Part shown: in pieces, positions 41,538 through 50,312 of the stretch
Layout of the letters: every line of letters starts with the position of its first letter
How positions within the stretch are numbered: the first letter of the stretch is position 1
Assembly (NCBI GenBank): GCA_035457725.1
Contig: DATIBC010000041.1
Coordinates: 1 to 64,000, forward strand
DNA length: 64,000 nucleotides
Direction: 5' to 3'
From: DATFES01 sp035457725
GTDB lineage: Bacteria > Pseudomonadota > Alphaproteobacteria > CACIAM-22H2
The notes under the pieces: generated by a model
What the model was told of the DNA's origin: nothing
Database searches by the model: none
The model's input: only the letters and a program-made list of their open reading frames with translations
Made by a program: the position numbers and the translations under genes

Positions 41538-42221
41538 ATGAGCGTTCGCAGCAATCACCACGTGATCCGCGAACTTCTGCCGCTCAAGGGCAGGCGCGTG
41601 GTCGATGTCGGCTGTGGCGAGGGCGCATTGACACGATTTCTTGCCGGCGAAGGAGCGCATGTCGTCGGCGTCGAACCTGGCCCAGCGACGATCGAAAAGG
41701 CCCGCGCCGCGCCGCCGGTCGCCGACGAGGAGTTCGTGGCCGGACTTGGCGAAAAGCTTCCATTTCCGGATGCGTCGGTCGACGCGGTCGTCTACATGAA
41801 CGCGCTTCATCATGTTGCTGTCGCCGATCAGGAGGAGGCGGTGCGCGAGGCGGGGCGCGTGCTCAAGCCCGGCGGGTATTTCTTGGTGGTCGAACCGCTG
41901 GCCGAGGGGGATTATTTCGAGCTCGTCCGGACGATCGAGGACGAAACCGAGGTCCGCGCCGCGGCGTATCGCGCGCTCGGCGCGGCTGAACGCGCCGGGC
42001 TGAGCGCGGAACGCGAGTTGGTCTATGATGCCCCGGTCAAGTACGCCGATTTCTCGGCCTTCGAGGCGCGAATGAAGTCGGTCGACCCGGCGCGGGCACC
42101 GACAGTCGATCGATTTCGCGAGGATCTGAAGCGCCGCTTTGCCGCCGCGGGCAAAGCAGGCGCCGACGGTGTGCATTTTCTCCAGCCGACGCGGGCCAAC
42201 CTTTTCGTCAAATCGGGCTAG
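41538..42221 (+). CDS. Class I SAM-dependent methyltransferase
   Basis: 227 aa, Rossmann methyltransferase of the Methyltransf_11 type: motif I VVDVGCGEGALTRFLA, acidic VVGVEPGP, DAVVYMNALHHV and LKPGGYFLVVEPL. The target is unknown. It is divergent from the acyl-CoA dehydrogenase unit and its last 4 bases overlap the end of comC on the other strand, so it separates the two minus-strand operons. Confidence 0.87.
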   Translation: MSVRSNHHVIRELLPLKGRRVVDVGCGEGALTRFLAGEGAHVVGVEPGPATIEKARAAPPVADEEFVAGLGEKLPFPDASVDAVVYMNALHHVAVADQEEAVREAGRVLKPGGYFLVVEPLAEGDYFELVRTIEDETEVRAAAYRALGAAERAGLSAERELVYDAPVKYADFSAFEARMKSVDPARAPTVDRFREDLKRRFAAAGKAGADGVHFLQPTRANLFVKSG

Positions 42222-43216
42222 CCGGCGCGACGAACCAGCTCGTCGTAGAGGGCGTCGGGAATCACCAGGCCGTCGACCGCCGCCTTGGCGCGAAGCTTTA
42301 GGCGGCGTTCGCCGGGAAGCCGCGCGCCAGGTTGGGCGAGGATCGCGTTGGCCAATTCGGCGACGCGTTGAGCGAACCCGTGGCCGACGAATCGGATCGG
42401 ATCGAAGATGAGGAAGAACTGGCCGACCCGCGGCGGCGGACCCTTGGCGTCGAAGAACGAGCTAGCCTCGTATCCGAACCGTGCGCCGGTCAGCGCCGCG
42501 GCGAGGATCTCGGCCATCAGCACCAATGCATATCCCTTGGCGTCGCCCATCGGCAGCATGGTGCCTGCCAACGCCGCTTTGGCGTCGGTCGTCGGGCGGC
42601 CCTCGGCGTCGAGCGCCCAGCCTTCTGGAATCGCCTCGCCCTTTTGCGCGGCGACCATGATCTTGCCACGCGCGACCTTCGACAGCGATAAATCGATGAC
42701 CAATGGCGGAGCGCCGCGCCGCGGACAGGCGAAGGCGATTGGATTGGTGCCGAAGATCGCTCGGCGGCCACCCCAGGGCGCGATGCCCGCGGGCGAGTTG
42801 CCAAACACCAGCGCCGCCAGCCCGTCGGCGGCCAGCGGTTCGACATGATAACCGGCGGCTCCGAAATGATGCGAGTTGGTGACCGCAAGCGCGCACACGC
42901 CGGTATCGCGAACCAGTATGCGGGCCTGCGCTAGCCCCAGCGCGATCGCGGGAAAGGCAAAACCATCCGCTGCATCGACAACGAGAACCGCCGGCGCGGT
43001 CTGTCGCAGCGTCGGCGACGCCCTGCCATCGACCTTGCCGGCCACGGCCTGATCGGCGTACGCGGGAACGCGCGACAGGCCGTGACCGGCGAGTCCGTCG
43101 GCCTCGGCGGCGACGAGCGCGCGGGCGACCGCTTCGGCGTTCTCGACCGTGGCGCCGGCGGCAACGAGCGCTCGCACCGCTAGGCCATGCGCCCGGACGA
43201 GCGACAACGCCGTCAT
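42218..43216 (-). CDS. comC: Malate/L-lactate dehydrogenase family; probable (R)-sulfolactate dehydrogenase
   Basis: NAD(P)-dependent oxidoreductase of the ComC/YlbC/malate dehydrogenase family (non-Rossmann fold). 332 aa; family stretches are LAGHGLSRVPAYADQ, TNSHHFGAAGYHVEPLA, APWGGRRAIFGTNPIAFA and GDAKGYALVLMAEIL. In sulfolactate degraders ComC pairs with SlcC to convert one sulfolactate enantiomer to the other through sulfopyruvate. The pair occurs here too, overlapping by ATGA. Last gene of the sulfonate operon. From sequence alone other 2-hydroxyacids remain possible; the context decides. Confidence 0.8.
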   Translation of the reverse strand: MTALSLVRAHGLAVRALVAAGATVENAEAVARALVAAEADGLAGHGLSRVPAYADQAVAGKVDGRASPTLRQTAPAVLVVDAADGFAFPAIALGLAQARILVRDTGVCALAVTNSHHFGAAGYHVEPLAADGLAALVFGNSPAGIAPWGGRRAIFGTNPIAFACPRRGAPPLVIDLSLSKVARGKIMVAAQKGEAIPEGWALDAEGRPTTDAKAALAGTMLPMGDAKGYALVLMAEILAAALTGARFGYEASSFFDAKGPPPRVGQFFLIFDPIRFVGHGFAQRVAELANAILAQPGARLPGERRLKLRAKAAVDGLVIPDALYDELVRRAG

Positions 43217-44148
43217 CGGCCACGCTCGGTGAGCGCCTTGCGGACATTCGCTACCGTCATAGACGACACCCGGCGATTGGCTTCCTCGGTTACCCCGGCG
43301 ATGTGCGGCGTCAGCCACAGCCGCGGCGCGCCGACGAAGATCGAGGCCTTGGCCAGAGGTTCGCTCGCGAACACGTCGAGCACGGCACCGCCGAGTCTGC
43401 CCTCCCTGAGCGCCGCGACAAGCGCCGCCTCGTCGACGGTGCCGCCACGCGACGTATTGATCAGGATCGCGCCCGGTTTCATCCGCGCCAGCGCCGCGCG
43501 ATCGACCAAATTGCGGGTCGAAGGCAGCAACGGTACATGCATGCTGACGACGTCGCTGGTGGCGAGCAACGTCGCAAGGTCGATCGGCGTCGACCCGAGC
43601 TCGCGCCACGCCGGATGATCGGCCGAAACGCCAGGATCGTGGGCGACGATCTCGAGCTCGAAGCCGCGGGCGCGTCGCGCCACGGCGCGCGCGATCTCGC
43701 CGAACCCGATCAAGCCGAGGCGCTTGCCGCTCGCTTCGCGAAACATGAGCTCGTTACGCGGCCATTTCCCCGCCACCACCGCCTCGCTGGCATGCCACAC
43801 GTCGCGCAACCCGATAAGCATGGCGGCAATGACGTATTCCGCCACCGAGGCCGTGTTGGCGCCCGAGGCGGGAAAGACGCGGATGCCCCGCCGCGTGCAC
43901 TCGTCCATGTCGATATTGTCGAGCCCGACGCCGAGACGCCCGATGACCTTGAGTTGCCGGCACGCCGTGAGCACGTCGCCGCGCACTTGGGTGCGGTTGC
44001 GCACGATCAGCGCTGGAACCTCGGCGGCGAGCGCCATGATCTCGCCCGGCTTATCGACCAATTCGGGATCGTAATAAACGCGAAAATCGCGCGCGAGATC
44101 GTCGACCGCCCATGCATCGATGAACTCGGTGATGACGATGTCATGCAT
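43213..44148 (-). CDS. slcC: D-2-hydroxyacid dehydrogenase; probable (S)-sulfolactate dehydrogenase
   Basis: NAD-dependent D-isomer-type hydroxyacid dehydrogenase of the SerA/SlcC family, about 311 aa from ATG 44148 (the frame extends to 44166). NAD site GLIGFGEIARAVARRA, catalytic Arg in NTSRGGTVDEAAL, Glu in DVFASEP and His in WLTPHIAG. Next to comC and downstream of suyAB in one operon, it fits SlcC, which oxidises (S)-sulfolactate to sulfopyruvate. 100 bases separate it from the flavoprotein gene; no terminator is seen there. Confidence 0.82.
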   Translation of the reverse strand: MHDIVITEFIDAWAVDDLARDFRVYYDPELVDKPGEIMALAAEVPALIVRNRTQVRGDVLTACRQLKVIGRLGVGLDNIDMDECTRRGIRVFPASGANTASVAEYVIAAMLIGLRDVWHASEAVVAGKWPRNELMFREASGKRLGLIGFGEIARAVARRARGFELEIVAHDPGVSADHPAWRELGSTPIDLATLLATSDVVSMHVPLLPSTRNLVDRAALARMKPGAILINTSRGGTVDEAALVAALREGRLGGAVLDVFASEPLAKASIFVGAPRLWLTPHIAGVTEEANRRVSSMTVANVRKALTERGR

Positions 44149-44248
44149 GACGGACCGGGGCCTCATGACGCAGTGACCATTTACGCCGGCCGAGCTTCGT
44201 CCGGCGCTTTGTGTCGGTCAATGTCGTCCCGCTCGGATGGACGCATCG

Positions 44249-45973
44249 TCAGTCCGCGGCGGCGTCGCGCAGCAGCGTTTCGCCGGGCCGCACGCGCGTG
44301 AAGGCTACCGGCCGCATCTCGACGGAAGGATTGCTCCCGCTCATCTTGACGCAGGTATAAGTCGAGGTTGCAAGGTCCGATGTTGTTGGAAAGTCGTTGC
44401 GATAATGCGCGCCGCGCGAATCCTCGCGCGCCAGCGCCGCGGCGGCGATGGCACGGCTCACCAGGATCAGGTTCTTGAGGTTGAGCCAATCGTGCCAGGT
44501 GAGATTGAACGCGAGCCCGTCGTCGGCCACGCCGATGGCGTCGAGCTCGGCATCGAGCGCTTCCAGCCTGTCGATGGCCCGCTTGAGTCCGCCGGCATCG
44601 CGCGCGATGCCGACCTCCTCCCACATGAGGTCGTGCAACGCCTCGCGCACCGCCTCGACATCGCCAGCGCCGCGCGTGAGCGGCGCGCGGGCGCTCTGGA
44701 CCGCCTTCTCGATGGCCGCTTCGTCGGCCGCCCGCAGGCGCCCCTTCTCGGCGATCCATTTCGCCATTGCGTCACCGGCGATGGCGCCGAAGACAGTTGA
44801 ATTGGCGACCCCGTTGCCGCCAAGCCGATTGGCACCGTGGACTCCGCCTGTGTCCTCGCCGGCGGCGAACAGGCCGGGCAACTCCGTGGCGCACGATAGG
44901 TCGAAGATCACGCCGCCCATCATGTAATGCGCTGTCGGGACCACCTCGACGCGGCCGGCGGCGAGGTCGAAACCGCAGTCGGCGCAGCGCTCGACCATGC
45001 CCTTGAACTCCTTCCGCACGCGCTCGGCGCCGAGATGCGCCATCTGCAAGTACACGCCGCCCAGTTTCGTGCCGCCGCCCCGGCGAATCTGGTCGAAGAT
45101 GGCGCGGCTCACCACGTCGCGGGTCGCGCGTTCGGCCCGCGGATCGTAGGCGGTCATGAACCGCTCGCCGTTGCGGTCGAGCAGATGGCCGCCTGCGCCG
45201 CGCAGGCCCTCCTCGAGAACTGTGCCGGTCATGCGCGTGTCCGGCCCGGCTAGCAGGCCGGTGGGATGGAATTGCACCATCTCCATGTCGCGCAGCATCA
45301 GGCCGGCGCGTAGCGACATGGCCATGCCGTCGCACGATTTGTCGCCCGACGGCGTATGGTACTTGTACATCGTCGGACCGCCGCCGGTGGCGAGTAGCAC
45401 GGCCTTCGCCTCGACGAAAACGAAGCTGCCGCCGCGCATGTCGATGAACAACGCCCCGGATATCGCCTCGCCCGTCTCGCTTCTGATCAGTTCGATCGCG
45501 CGGTGATCTTCGAGACGGACGATGCCGCGCGCCCAAACCTGCTCGGCCAACCGATTGACAATTTCGATTCCCGTCAGGTCGCCCTTGTGAACGGTGCGAT
45601 CGAAGCTCTGACCGGCGAAAGCCTTCTGGTGAATCGTCCCGTCGGGATTGCGGTCGAAGAAGCAGCCGAATTCGTTCTCGAGCTCGCGGACCCGAGATTG
45701 GGCGCCGGTGACCAGCGCCCAGGCGAGATCCTGATCGTTGAGCCACTGCCCGCCCTCGATCGTATCCATGAAATGGCGTTCGACCGAATCGCCCGGCGCC
45801 AGTGCCACGTTGTAGCCGCCCTGGACCATCCGCGTGCAGCCGCTCTTGCCGAGCAGGCCCTTGACGGCAATCGTGATCTTGAGCGCCGGGTCGGCTTGCA
45901 GCGCGTGCAGCGCGGCGAAAAGGCCCGCACCGCCGCTACCAAGGATAAGCATGTCGGTGACAAGGCGCTTCAC
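44249..45973 (-). CDS. SDH/FRD-type flavoprotein subunit, non-housekeeping, in the sulfonate operon
   Basis: FAD flavoprotein of the succinate dehydrogenase/fumarate reductase family, 574 aa from GTG 45973. FAD site ILGSGGAGLFAALHA; active-site landmarks FHPTGLL, RDVVSRA (Arg), AHYMMGG (His) and GANRLGGN (Arg). Two departures: the covalent-flavin His is replaced (KSGCTRMVQGG has Cys where SDH has His), and the carboxylate-binding Thr of the LxTEG motif is Glu (VLEEGLRG). Both point to another substrate or direction. It overlaps the fumarase beta gene, while its iron-sulfur and membrane partners lie 5–6 kb upstream in the same operon. Confidence 0.85.
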   Translation of the reverse strand: MKRLVTDMLILGSGGAGLFAALHALQADPALKITIAVKGLLGKSGCTRMVQGGYNVALAPGDSVERHFMDTIEGGQWLNDQDLAWALVTGAQSRVRELENEFGCFFDRNPDGTIHQKAFAGQSFDRTVHKGDLTGIEIVNRLAEQVWARGIVRLEDHRAIELIRSETGEAISGALFIDMRGGSFVFVEAKAVLLATGGGPTMYKYHTPSGDKSCDGMAMSLRAGLMLRDMEMVQFHPTGLLAGPDTRMTGTVLEEGLRGAGGHLLDRNGERFMTAYDPRAERATRDVVSRAIFDQIRRGGGTKLGGVYLQMAHLGAERVRKEFKGMVERCADCGFDLAAGRVEVVPTAHYMMGGVIFDLSCATELPGLFAAGEDTGGVHGANRLGGNGVANSTVFGAIAGDAMAKWIAEKGRLRAADEAAIEKAVQSARAPLTRGAGDVEAVREALHDLMWEEVGIARDAGGLKRAIDRLEALDAELDAIGVADDGLAFNLTWHDWLNLKNLILVSRAIAAAALAREDSRGAHYRNDFPTTSDLATSTYTCVKMSGSNPSVEMRPVAFTRVRPGETLLRDAAAD

Positions 45974-46581
45974 GCGCGAACGCCCATTTTCGCCAGCGCC
46001 GCAGCGCGCCGGCGTTGCGCGGCGGCCTTGACCGTCTCGTAGAGGCTGCCGCCGTGCGCATCCATTGCGACAAGCAGCGGGCCGAACTCCTTGACCCGGA
46101 ATTTCCACAGGCTTTCCGGATTGAGGTCATCGAGATCGACGTCGTCGATCGCATCGATCCACGTCGTCTCGAGCGCCGCGGTGCCGCCGATGACGGCGAG
46201 ATAAGCGCCGCCGAAGCGAGCGAACGCCTCGGCCGATTCGGACCCCAGCCCGCCCTTGCCGATGACCAGCCGTACGCCGTACTGCGCCATCAGCGGACGC
46301 GTGAACCGCTCCATACGGGCGCTGGTCGTCGTTCCGACGCACACCGGTGCGTAGCCGGCAGGGTGGGCGGCCGACGTTTCGACCTTGCGAACGTTCGGCG
46401 CGGTGTGAATGACGGCGTGTCCGCGGAGTTCGAAGCGCGTCTTGCGGCCGCGATCGAACATGTGGATCAAGGTGGCGTCGCGGATTCCGAAAAGCGCGCC
46501 GTTCAGCGTCACGGTATCGTTTACCCTGAGCGCGCGCACCTCGGCCTCATCGAGCGGCGTGGCCAAATCGTGATGCGGCAT
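45970..46581 (-). CDS. Class I fumarase / tartrate dehydratase beta subunit
   Basis: 203 aa, beta (C-terminal type) subunit of an iron-sulfur fumarase or L-tartrate dehydratase: VNDTVTLNGALFGIRDATLI, RGHAVIHTAPNVRK, TSARMERFTRPLMAQYG and the conserved GKGGLGSES. The catalytic role needs the alpha subunit encoded directly upstream (3 bases between them). The end overlaps the flavoprotein gene (GTGA). In this operon it probably hydrates an unsaturated sulfonate analogue of fumarate (inference). Confidence 0.88.
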   Translation of the reverse strand: MPHHDLATPLDEAEVRALRVNDTVTLNGALFGIRDATLIHMFDRGRKTRFELRGHAVIHTAPNVRKVETSAAHPAGYAPVCVGTTTSARMERFTRPLMAQYGVRLVIGKGGLGSESAEAFARFGGAYLAVIGGTAALETTWIDAIDDVDLDDLNPESLWKFRVKEFGPLLVAMDAHGGSLYETVKAAAQRRRAAALAKMGVRA

Positions 46582-46584
46582 CGC

Positions 46585-47475
46585 TCAGAACCCGATTTCG
46601 ACGCCTCGCGGCGTGAACAGCGCACTGGCACGGCGCGCCGAGTGGCATTGGATGTTGACCGCGACTGGATTCATCGTGATATGCGTCGCCGCAAGCTCGA
46701 CATGCACCGCGAACGCCGTGGCATCGCCGCCAAGACCCTGCGGTCCGATGCCCAGCCCGTTGACCGCCTCGCTCAGCATGCGCTCCAGCCTCGCCCCTTC
46801 GGCGTCGGCGCACACCGAGCCCAATGGTCGGGTCGACGCAACCTTGGCCAGGTGCATGCACAGGTCGGACGTGCCGCCCACGCCCACGCCGACGATGGTC
46901 GGCGGACAGACCTTGCCTCCGGCCTCCATCACCTTGTCAATGACGAAGGTCTTGATTCCGTCGGCGCCGTCGGCCGGCACCAGCATCTTCAAGAACGATC
47001 CGTTCTCCGAGCCCGAGCCTTTCGGGATCATCTCCAGCCGCAACTCCCGCGGCCGGTCGGAGAAATCGATGTTGATCACCGGAACGCCCGGCCCGCAGCT
47101 CGTATGCGCGTTCGCGCGGGTCAACGGATGAACCACCGACGAGCGAAGCGGATAATCGCGCGTCGCCCGTTCCACGCCGCGACGGATCGCCTCTTTGAGC
47201 TGGGCCCCGTCAACCTCGACGTCGCGGCCGATCGTCACGTTGAAGATTGGGATTCCGGTGTCCTGGCACAACAAGTTGTCGGTCTTCTCGGCGACCTCGA
47301 TGTTGCGCACCATCGTCGCCAGGATGGTCTTGGCGGTGGCGTCGGTTTCCGCGGCATCGAGGCGCGCGAAACCGTGCTTGACGTCGTCCGGGAGCAGCTT
47401 GAGCGCGCGGATGTATAGGAGCTTGGCGGTCTCCTCGATCGTCGACGGATCGACGCGAAGCCGCGCCGGGTTCAT
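46585..47475 (-). CDS. Class I fumarase / tartrate dehydratase alpha subunit
   Basis: 296 aa, alpha (iron-sulfur) subunit. The three cluster cysteines are Cys70 (LLCQDTG), Cys190 (KVCPPTIVGVGVGG) and Cys277 (IQCHS), at nearly the same positions as in TtdA. Other family parts are SGENGSF-like GSENGSFLKML and LTRANAHTSCGPG. Start at ATG 47475, overlapping the ABC permease stop (ATGA). Split alpha/beta enzymes hydrate fumarate, mesaconate or tartrate-type substrates; sequence does not settle which. Confidence 0.9.
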   Translation of the reverse strand: MNPARLRVDPSTIEETAKLLYIRALKLLPDDVKHGFARLDAAETDATAKTILATMVRNIEVAEKTDNLLCQDTGIPIFNVTIGRDVEVDGAQLKEAIRRGVERATRDYPLRSSVVHPLTRANAHTSCGPGVPVINIDFSDRPRELRLEMIPKGSGSENGSFLKMLVPADGADGIKTFVIDKVMEAGGKVCPPTIVGVGVGGTSDLCMHLAKVASTRPLGSVCADAEGARLERMLSEAVNGLGIGPQGLGGDATAFAVHVELAATHITMNPVAVNIQCHSARRASALFTPRGVEIGF

Positions 47476-48362
47476 CGTTGCATGCCCCATTTGCGAACCG
47501 TATGCGTCTCGACCGTGCGGAACACCACGCTTTCGACCAGCAGGCCGATGATGATCACCGCGGTAAGCCCGGCGAAGACATACGCCGTTTCGAGCTGATT
47601 GCGGTTCTCGAAGATGAACCAGCCAAGCCCGCCCGAGCGCGACGAGACTCCGAACACCAGTTCGGCGGCGATGAGCGTGCGCCAAGCGAACGCCCAACCG
47701 ATCTTGAGGCCGGCGAGGATCGAGGGAAAGGCGGCCGGAATCAGGATTTGAGCCACGTAGCGAATCCCTCGCAAGCCGTAATTCTGCCCCGCCATGCGCT
47801 GCGCCTCGGCGACGGCGAGGAAACCGGTATGCGTGTTGAGCGCCACCGCCCAGAGCACCGAGTGGATGATGACGAATACCAGGCTCGGGATGCCGAGGCC
47901 GAACCAAAGCAGCGCCAGCGGCAACAACGCAATCGCCGGCAACGGGTTGAACATCGCCGTCAGGGTCGACAGAAGATCGGTGCCGATGCGCGTCGAGACG
48001 GCAAGCGCGGTGAACACCGCAGCGAGGAAGATCCCGGCCGCGTAGCCCATGGTGAGAACCTGGATCGACGTCCACACGCGCTCGAGCAACGGCCCACGCA
48101 CGCTGGCGTCCCACAGCGACCAGATGGTCTCGCTGAACGAAGGGAACATCAGCGGATTGTTGATCGACCGCGAATAGCTTTCCCACAGTATCGTCAACAG
48201 CACGAGAATGAACGCGCGCCGCACAGCGGTGATGTTGGTCAGCCGCTCCCACGCCGAAAGCGGCAGCTCGACGGCGGCGATATTGGCGGCACCGACATTT
48301 TCGCGGACGAATTCCGGCCGCACCGGCGGCGACGACCGGGCGGCGGCGCTTGCCTCAGCCAT
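47472..48362 (-). CDS. ABC transporter permease, nitrate/sulfonate/taurine type
   Basis: Inner-membrane permease of the SsuC/TauC family, 296 aa with about six helices. The ATPase-coupling loop reads IPAAFPSILAGLKIGWAFAW and is followed by RTLIAAELVFG, typical of this family. It starts inside the end of the ATPase gene (8-base overlap) and ends in the fumarase alpha start. With the ATPase and binding protein next door it forms a complete importer, presumably of the sulfonate used by the operon. Confidence 0.88.
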   Translation of the reverse strand: MAEASAAARSSPPVRPEFVRENVGAANIAAVELPLSAWERLTNITAVRRAFILVLLTILWESYSRSINNPLMFPSFSETIWSLWDASVRGPLLERVWTSIQVLTMGYAAGIFLAAVFTALAVSTRIGTDLLSTLTAMFNPLPAIALLPLALLWFGLGIPSLVFVIIHSVLWAVALNTHTGFLAVAEAQRMAGQNYGLRGIRYVAQILIPAAFPSILAGLKIGWAFAWRTLIAAELVFGVSSRSGGLGWFIFENRNQLETAYVFAGLTAVIIIGLLVESVVFRTVETHTVRKWGMQR

Positions 48363-49197
48363 GAACCTTCGACTCCTCTTCGATGCGCTCGGCGAACAGC
48401 ATCGCGTGGATGCGGTTCTGGAGCGACATGAAACCCTCTCCTCCCTGCTGTGCATGGCCGAATTGATGCGCATTGAGCTCGGCACGCACGCGGCCTGGAT
48501 GCGGACTCATCACAAGGATCCGCGACCCAATGACGATCGCCTCTTCGATCGAATGGGTGACGAACAAGACGGTGAAGCGAATCTCGTCCCAAAGCTGCAG
48601 CAGCTCTTCCTGCATCTTGCGGCGCGTCAGTGCGTCGAGCGCCGCGAAGGGCTCGTCCATCAGCAGGATATCGGGTTCCATGGCCATGGCGCGCGCGATC
48701 GCCACGCGCTGCTTCATGCCCCCCGAGAGCATGTGCGGATGGATATCGGAGAACTGGGTGAGATTGACCTTGTCGATATACGTTCGCGCGCGGGCCTCGG
48801 CCTCGCGGCGCGGATATTTTCCCGAGACGAGCATCGGAAACATCACGTTCTGCTCGACCGTTTTCCACGGCAGGAGTTGGTCGAACTCCTGGAACACCAT
48901 CATGCGATCGGGCCCCGGCCGTTCGACCGGACGCCCGGCGAGACGTATCGTGCCCTCGACCGGTTTCATGAACCCGGCGACGCCCTTGAGCAGCGTCGAC
49001 TTGCCGCAGCCGGACGGACCGAGAAGGACGAAACGGTCCGCAGGATGGACCCGGAAACTTACCCGGTAGGTCGCGGTGACGAGATGATCGCGGGTCTTGT
49101 ACTGCAGTGTGACGCCGTCGACCTCGAGCAATGGCGCCGCGGAATCCGTCGCCGCCGCGCCATTGCCGCCCGTTCCCGTCGCACTGGCGTCGGCCAT
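48355..49197 (-). CDS. ABC transporter ATPase, nitrate/sulfonate/taurine type
   Basis: 280-aa ATPase of the SsuB/TauB family. Walker A GPSGCGKST, Q-loop VFQEFDQLLPWKTVEQNV, signature LSGGMKQRVAIARA, Walker B ILLMDEPFAALDALTR and switch His in FVTHSIEEA. Start ATG 49197, overlapping the binding-protein stop (TGATG). An N-terminal Ala/Gly/Thr-rich tail of about 22 residues precedes the domain. Confidence 0.92.
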   Translation of the reverse strand: MADASATGTGGNGAAATDSAAPLLEVDGVTLQYKTRDHLVTATYRVSFRVHPADRFVLLGPSGCGKSTLLKGVAGFMKPVEGTIRLAGRPVERPGPDRMMVFQEFDQLLPWKTVEQNVMFPMLVSGKYPRREAEARARTYIDKVNLTQFSDIHPHMLSGGMKQRVAIARAMAMEPDILLMDEPFAALDALTRRKMQEELLQLWDEIRFTVLFVTHSIEEAIVIGSRILVMSPHPGRVRAELNAHQFGHAQQGGEGFMSLQNRIHAMLFAERIEEESKVHG

Positions 49198-50219
49198 CAG
49201 CTGCCCAGTTTTTCGTGAACCTCGGGGAAGAACAAATCCTTCCACGAGTCCGGCTTGACCTTGATCGAACCGACCCTGGACATGAACTCGACGTATTTCA
49301 TGACGTTGTTCGGCGTGAGTGTGAAAACATTTTCGGGGTCCTTGAGGATCTTCTCGACGAACTGCACCGGCAGCCTTGAATTCTCGGCCTTGACCCAAAG
49401 CTCCGCCGCGCGTCTCCGGTCGGAGTTGATGAAGATCATGGCCTCTTCGAGCGCGTCGAGAACCGCGCGATAGGTGCGCGGGTTCTCGTCGTGGAATTTC
49501 TGCGTCGTCCAGACCAGGTTGAACGTCGCCGGTCCGCCGAGCACCTCATAGGAGCTGACTACGCGGCGGACGCGCTGGTCCTCGAGTTGCTGATACTGGA
49601 AGGGGGCGCTGGAAAAGTGCGCCGTGATCTCCGAGCGCCCCGACATCATCGCGCTCATCCCGTCGGGATGCGCCATCGACACGGTGAGTTTGTCGAGCAC
49701 GTCGTGCTTGCCTGGCCCGAATTCCTTCTCGGCCGCCATCTGCAGCGTCACGGCCTGGATCGATACCTTGACGGCGGGAAGCGCGATACGATCCTTGTCG
49801 GTGAAATCCTTGAGCGATGTCACGTCGGGATTGATCGTGTTGAGGTAAATCGGCATCGAGTTGATCGCCGAAATCGCCTTGACGTTGAGGTTGCCCTTGG
49901 TGCGCGCCCAGATCGTCACCAGCGGCCCGACGCCGCCCGCGGCGACGTCGAGGCTGCCGGACAGCAGCGCATCGTTCATCGGAGCGCCGGCCGAGAGCCG
50001 GCTCCACTCGACTTTGATGTCGCCAAGTCCCGACGATTTTGCGTGCTTCTCGATGAGCTTCCGCTCCTCGATCACCGTCAACGGCAGGTAGCTGACGCCG
50101 AACTGCTTGGCGATGCGGAGTTCCTTCGTCTCCTGCGCGGCGGCTTGACCGACGGTGAACGCGAGCGCCAAGACGCCGCCCGAAAGCGCAACAGCGCGAA
50201 GGGTCCGAAGCAATGTCAT
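49197..50219 (-). CDS. Periplasmic substrate-binding protein, sulfonate/nitrate (NMT1-like) type
   Basis: 340 aa with a signal peptide (about residues 5–28, ending GQAAAQE). The mature protein matches the NMT1/SsuA/TauA family: IAKQFGVSYLPLTVIEERKLIEK, then SGSLDVAAGGVGPLVTIWA and MAHPDGMSAMMSGRSEITAHF. It delivers the substrate to the adjacent permease and ATPase. The ligand is inferred from context as an organosulfonate. 93 bases separate it from the exporter gene upstream, with no terminator seen. Confidence 0.88.
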   Translation of the reverse strand: MTLLRTLRAVALSGGVLALAFTVGQAAAQETKELRIAKQFGVSYLPLTVIEERKLIEKHAKSSGLGDIKVEWSRLSAGAPMNDALLSGSLDVAAGGVGPLVTIWARTKGNLNVKAISAINSMPIYLNTINPDVTSLKDFTDKDRIALPAVKVSIQAVTLQMAAEKEFGPGKHDVLDKLTVSMAHPDGMSAMMSGRSEITAHFSSAPFQYQQLEDQRVRRVVSSYEVLGGPATFNLVWTTQKFHDENPRTYRAVLDALEEAMIFINSDRRRAAELWVKAENSRLPVQFVEKILKDPENVFTLTPNNVMKYVEFMSRVGSIKVKPDSWKDLFFPEVHEKLGS

Positions 50220-50312
50220 CGTCGATGTCCTCCCTTTGAACTTTATTCCGTCAGCCGTGCGACCGACTATCCAAGCCGAAGTCTAGCACGCTCGCCGGCC
50301 GTGCAAACCACC

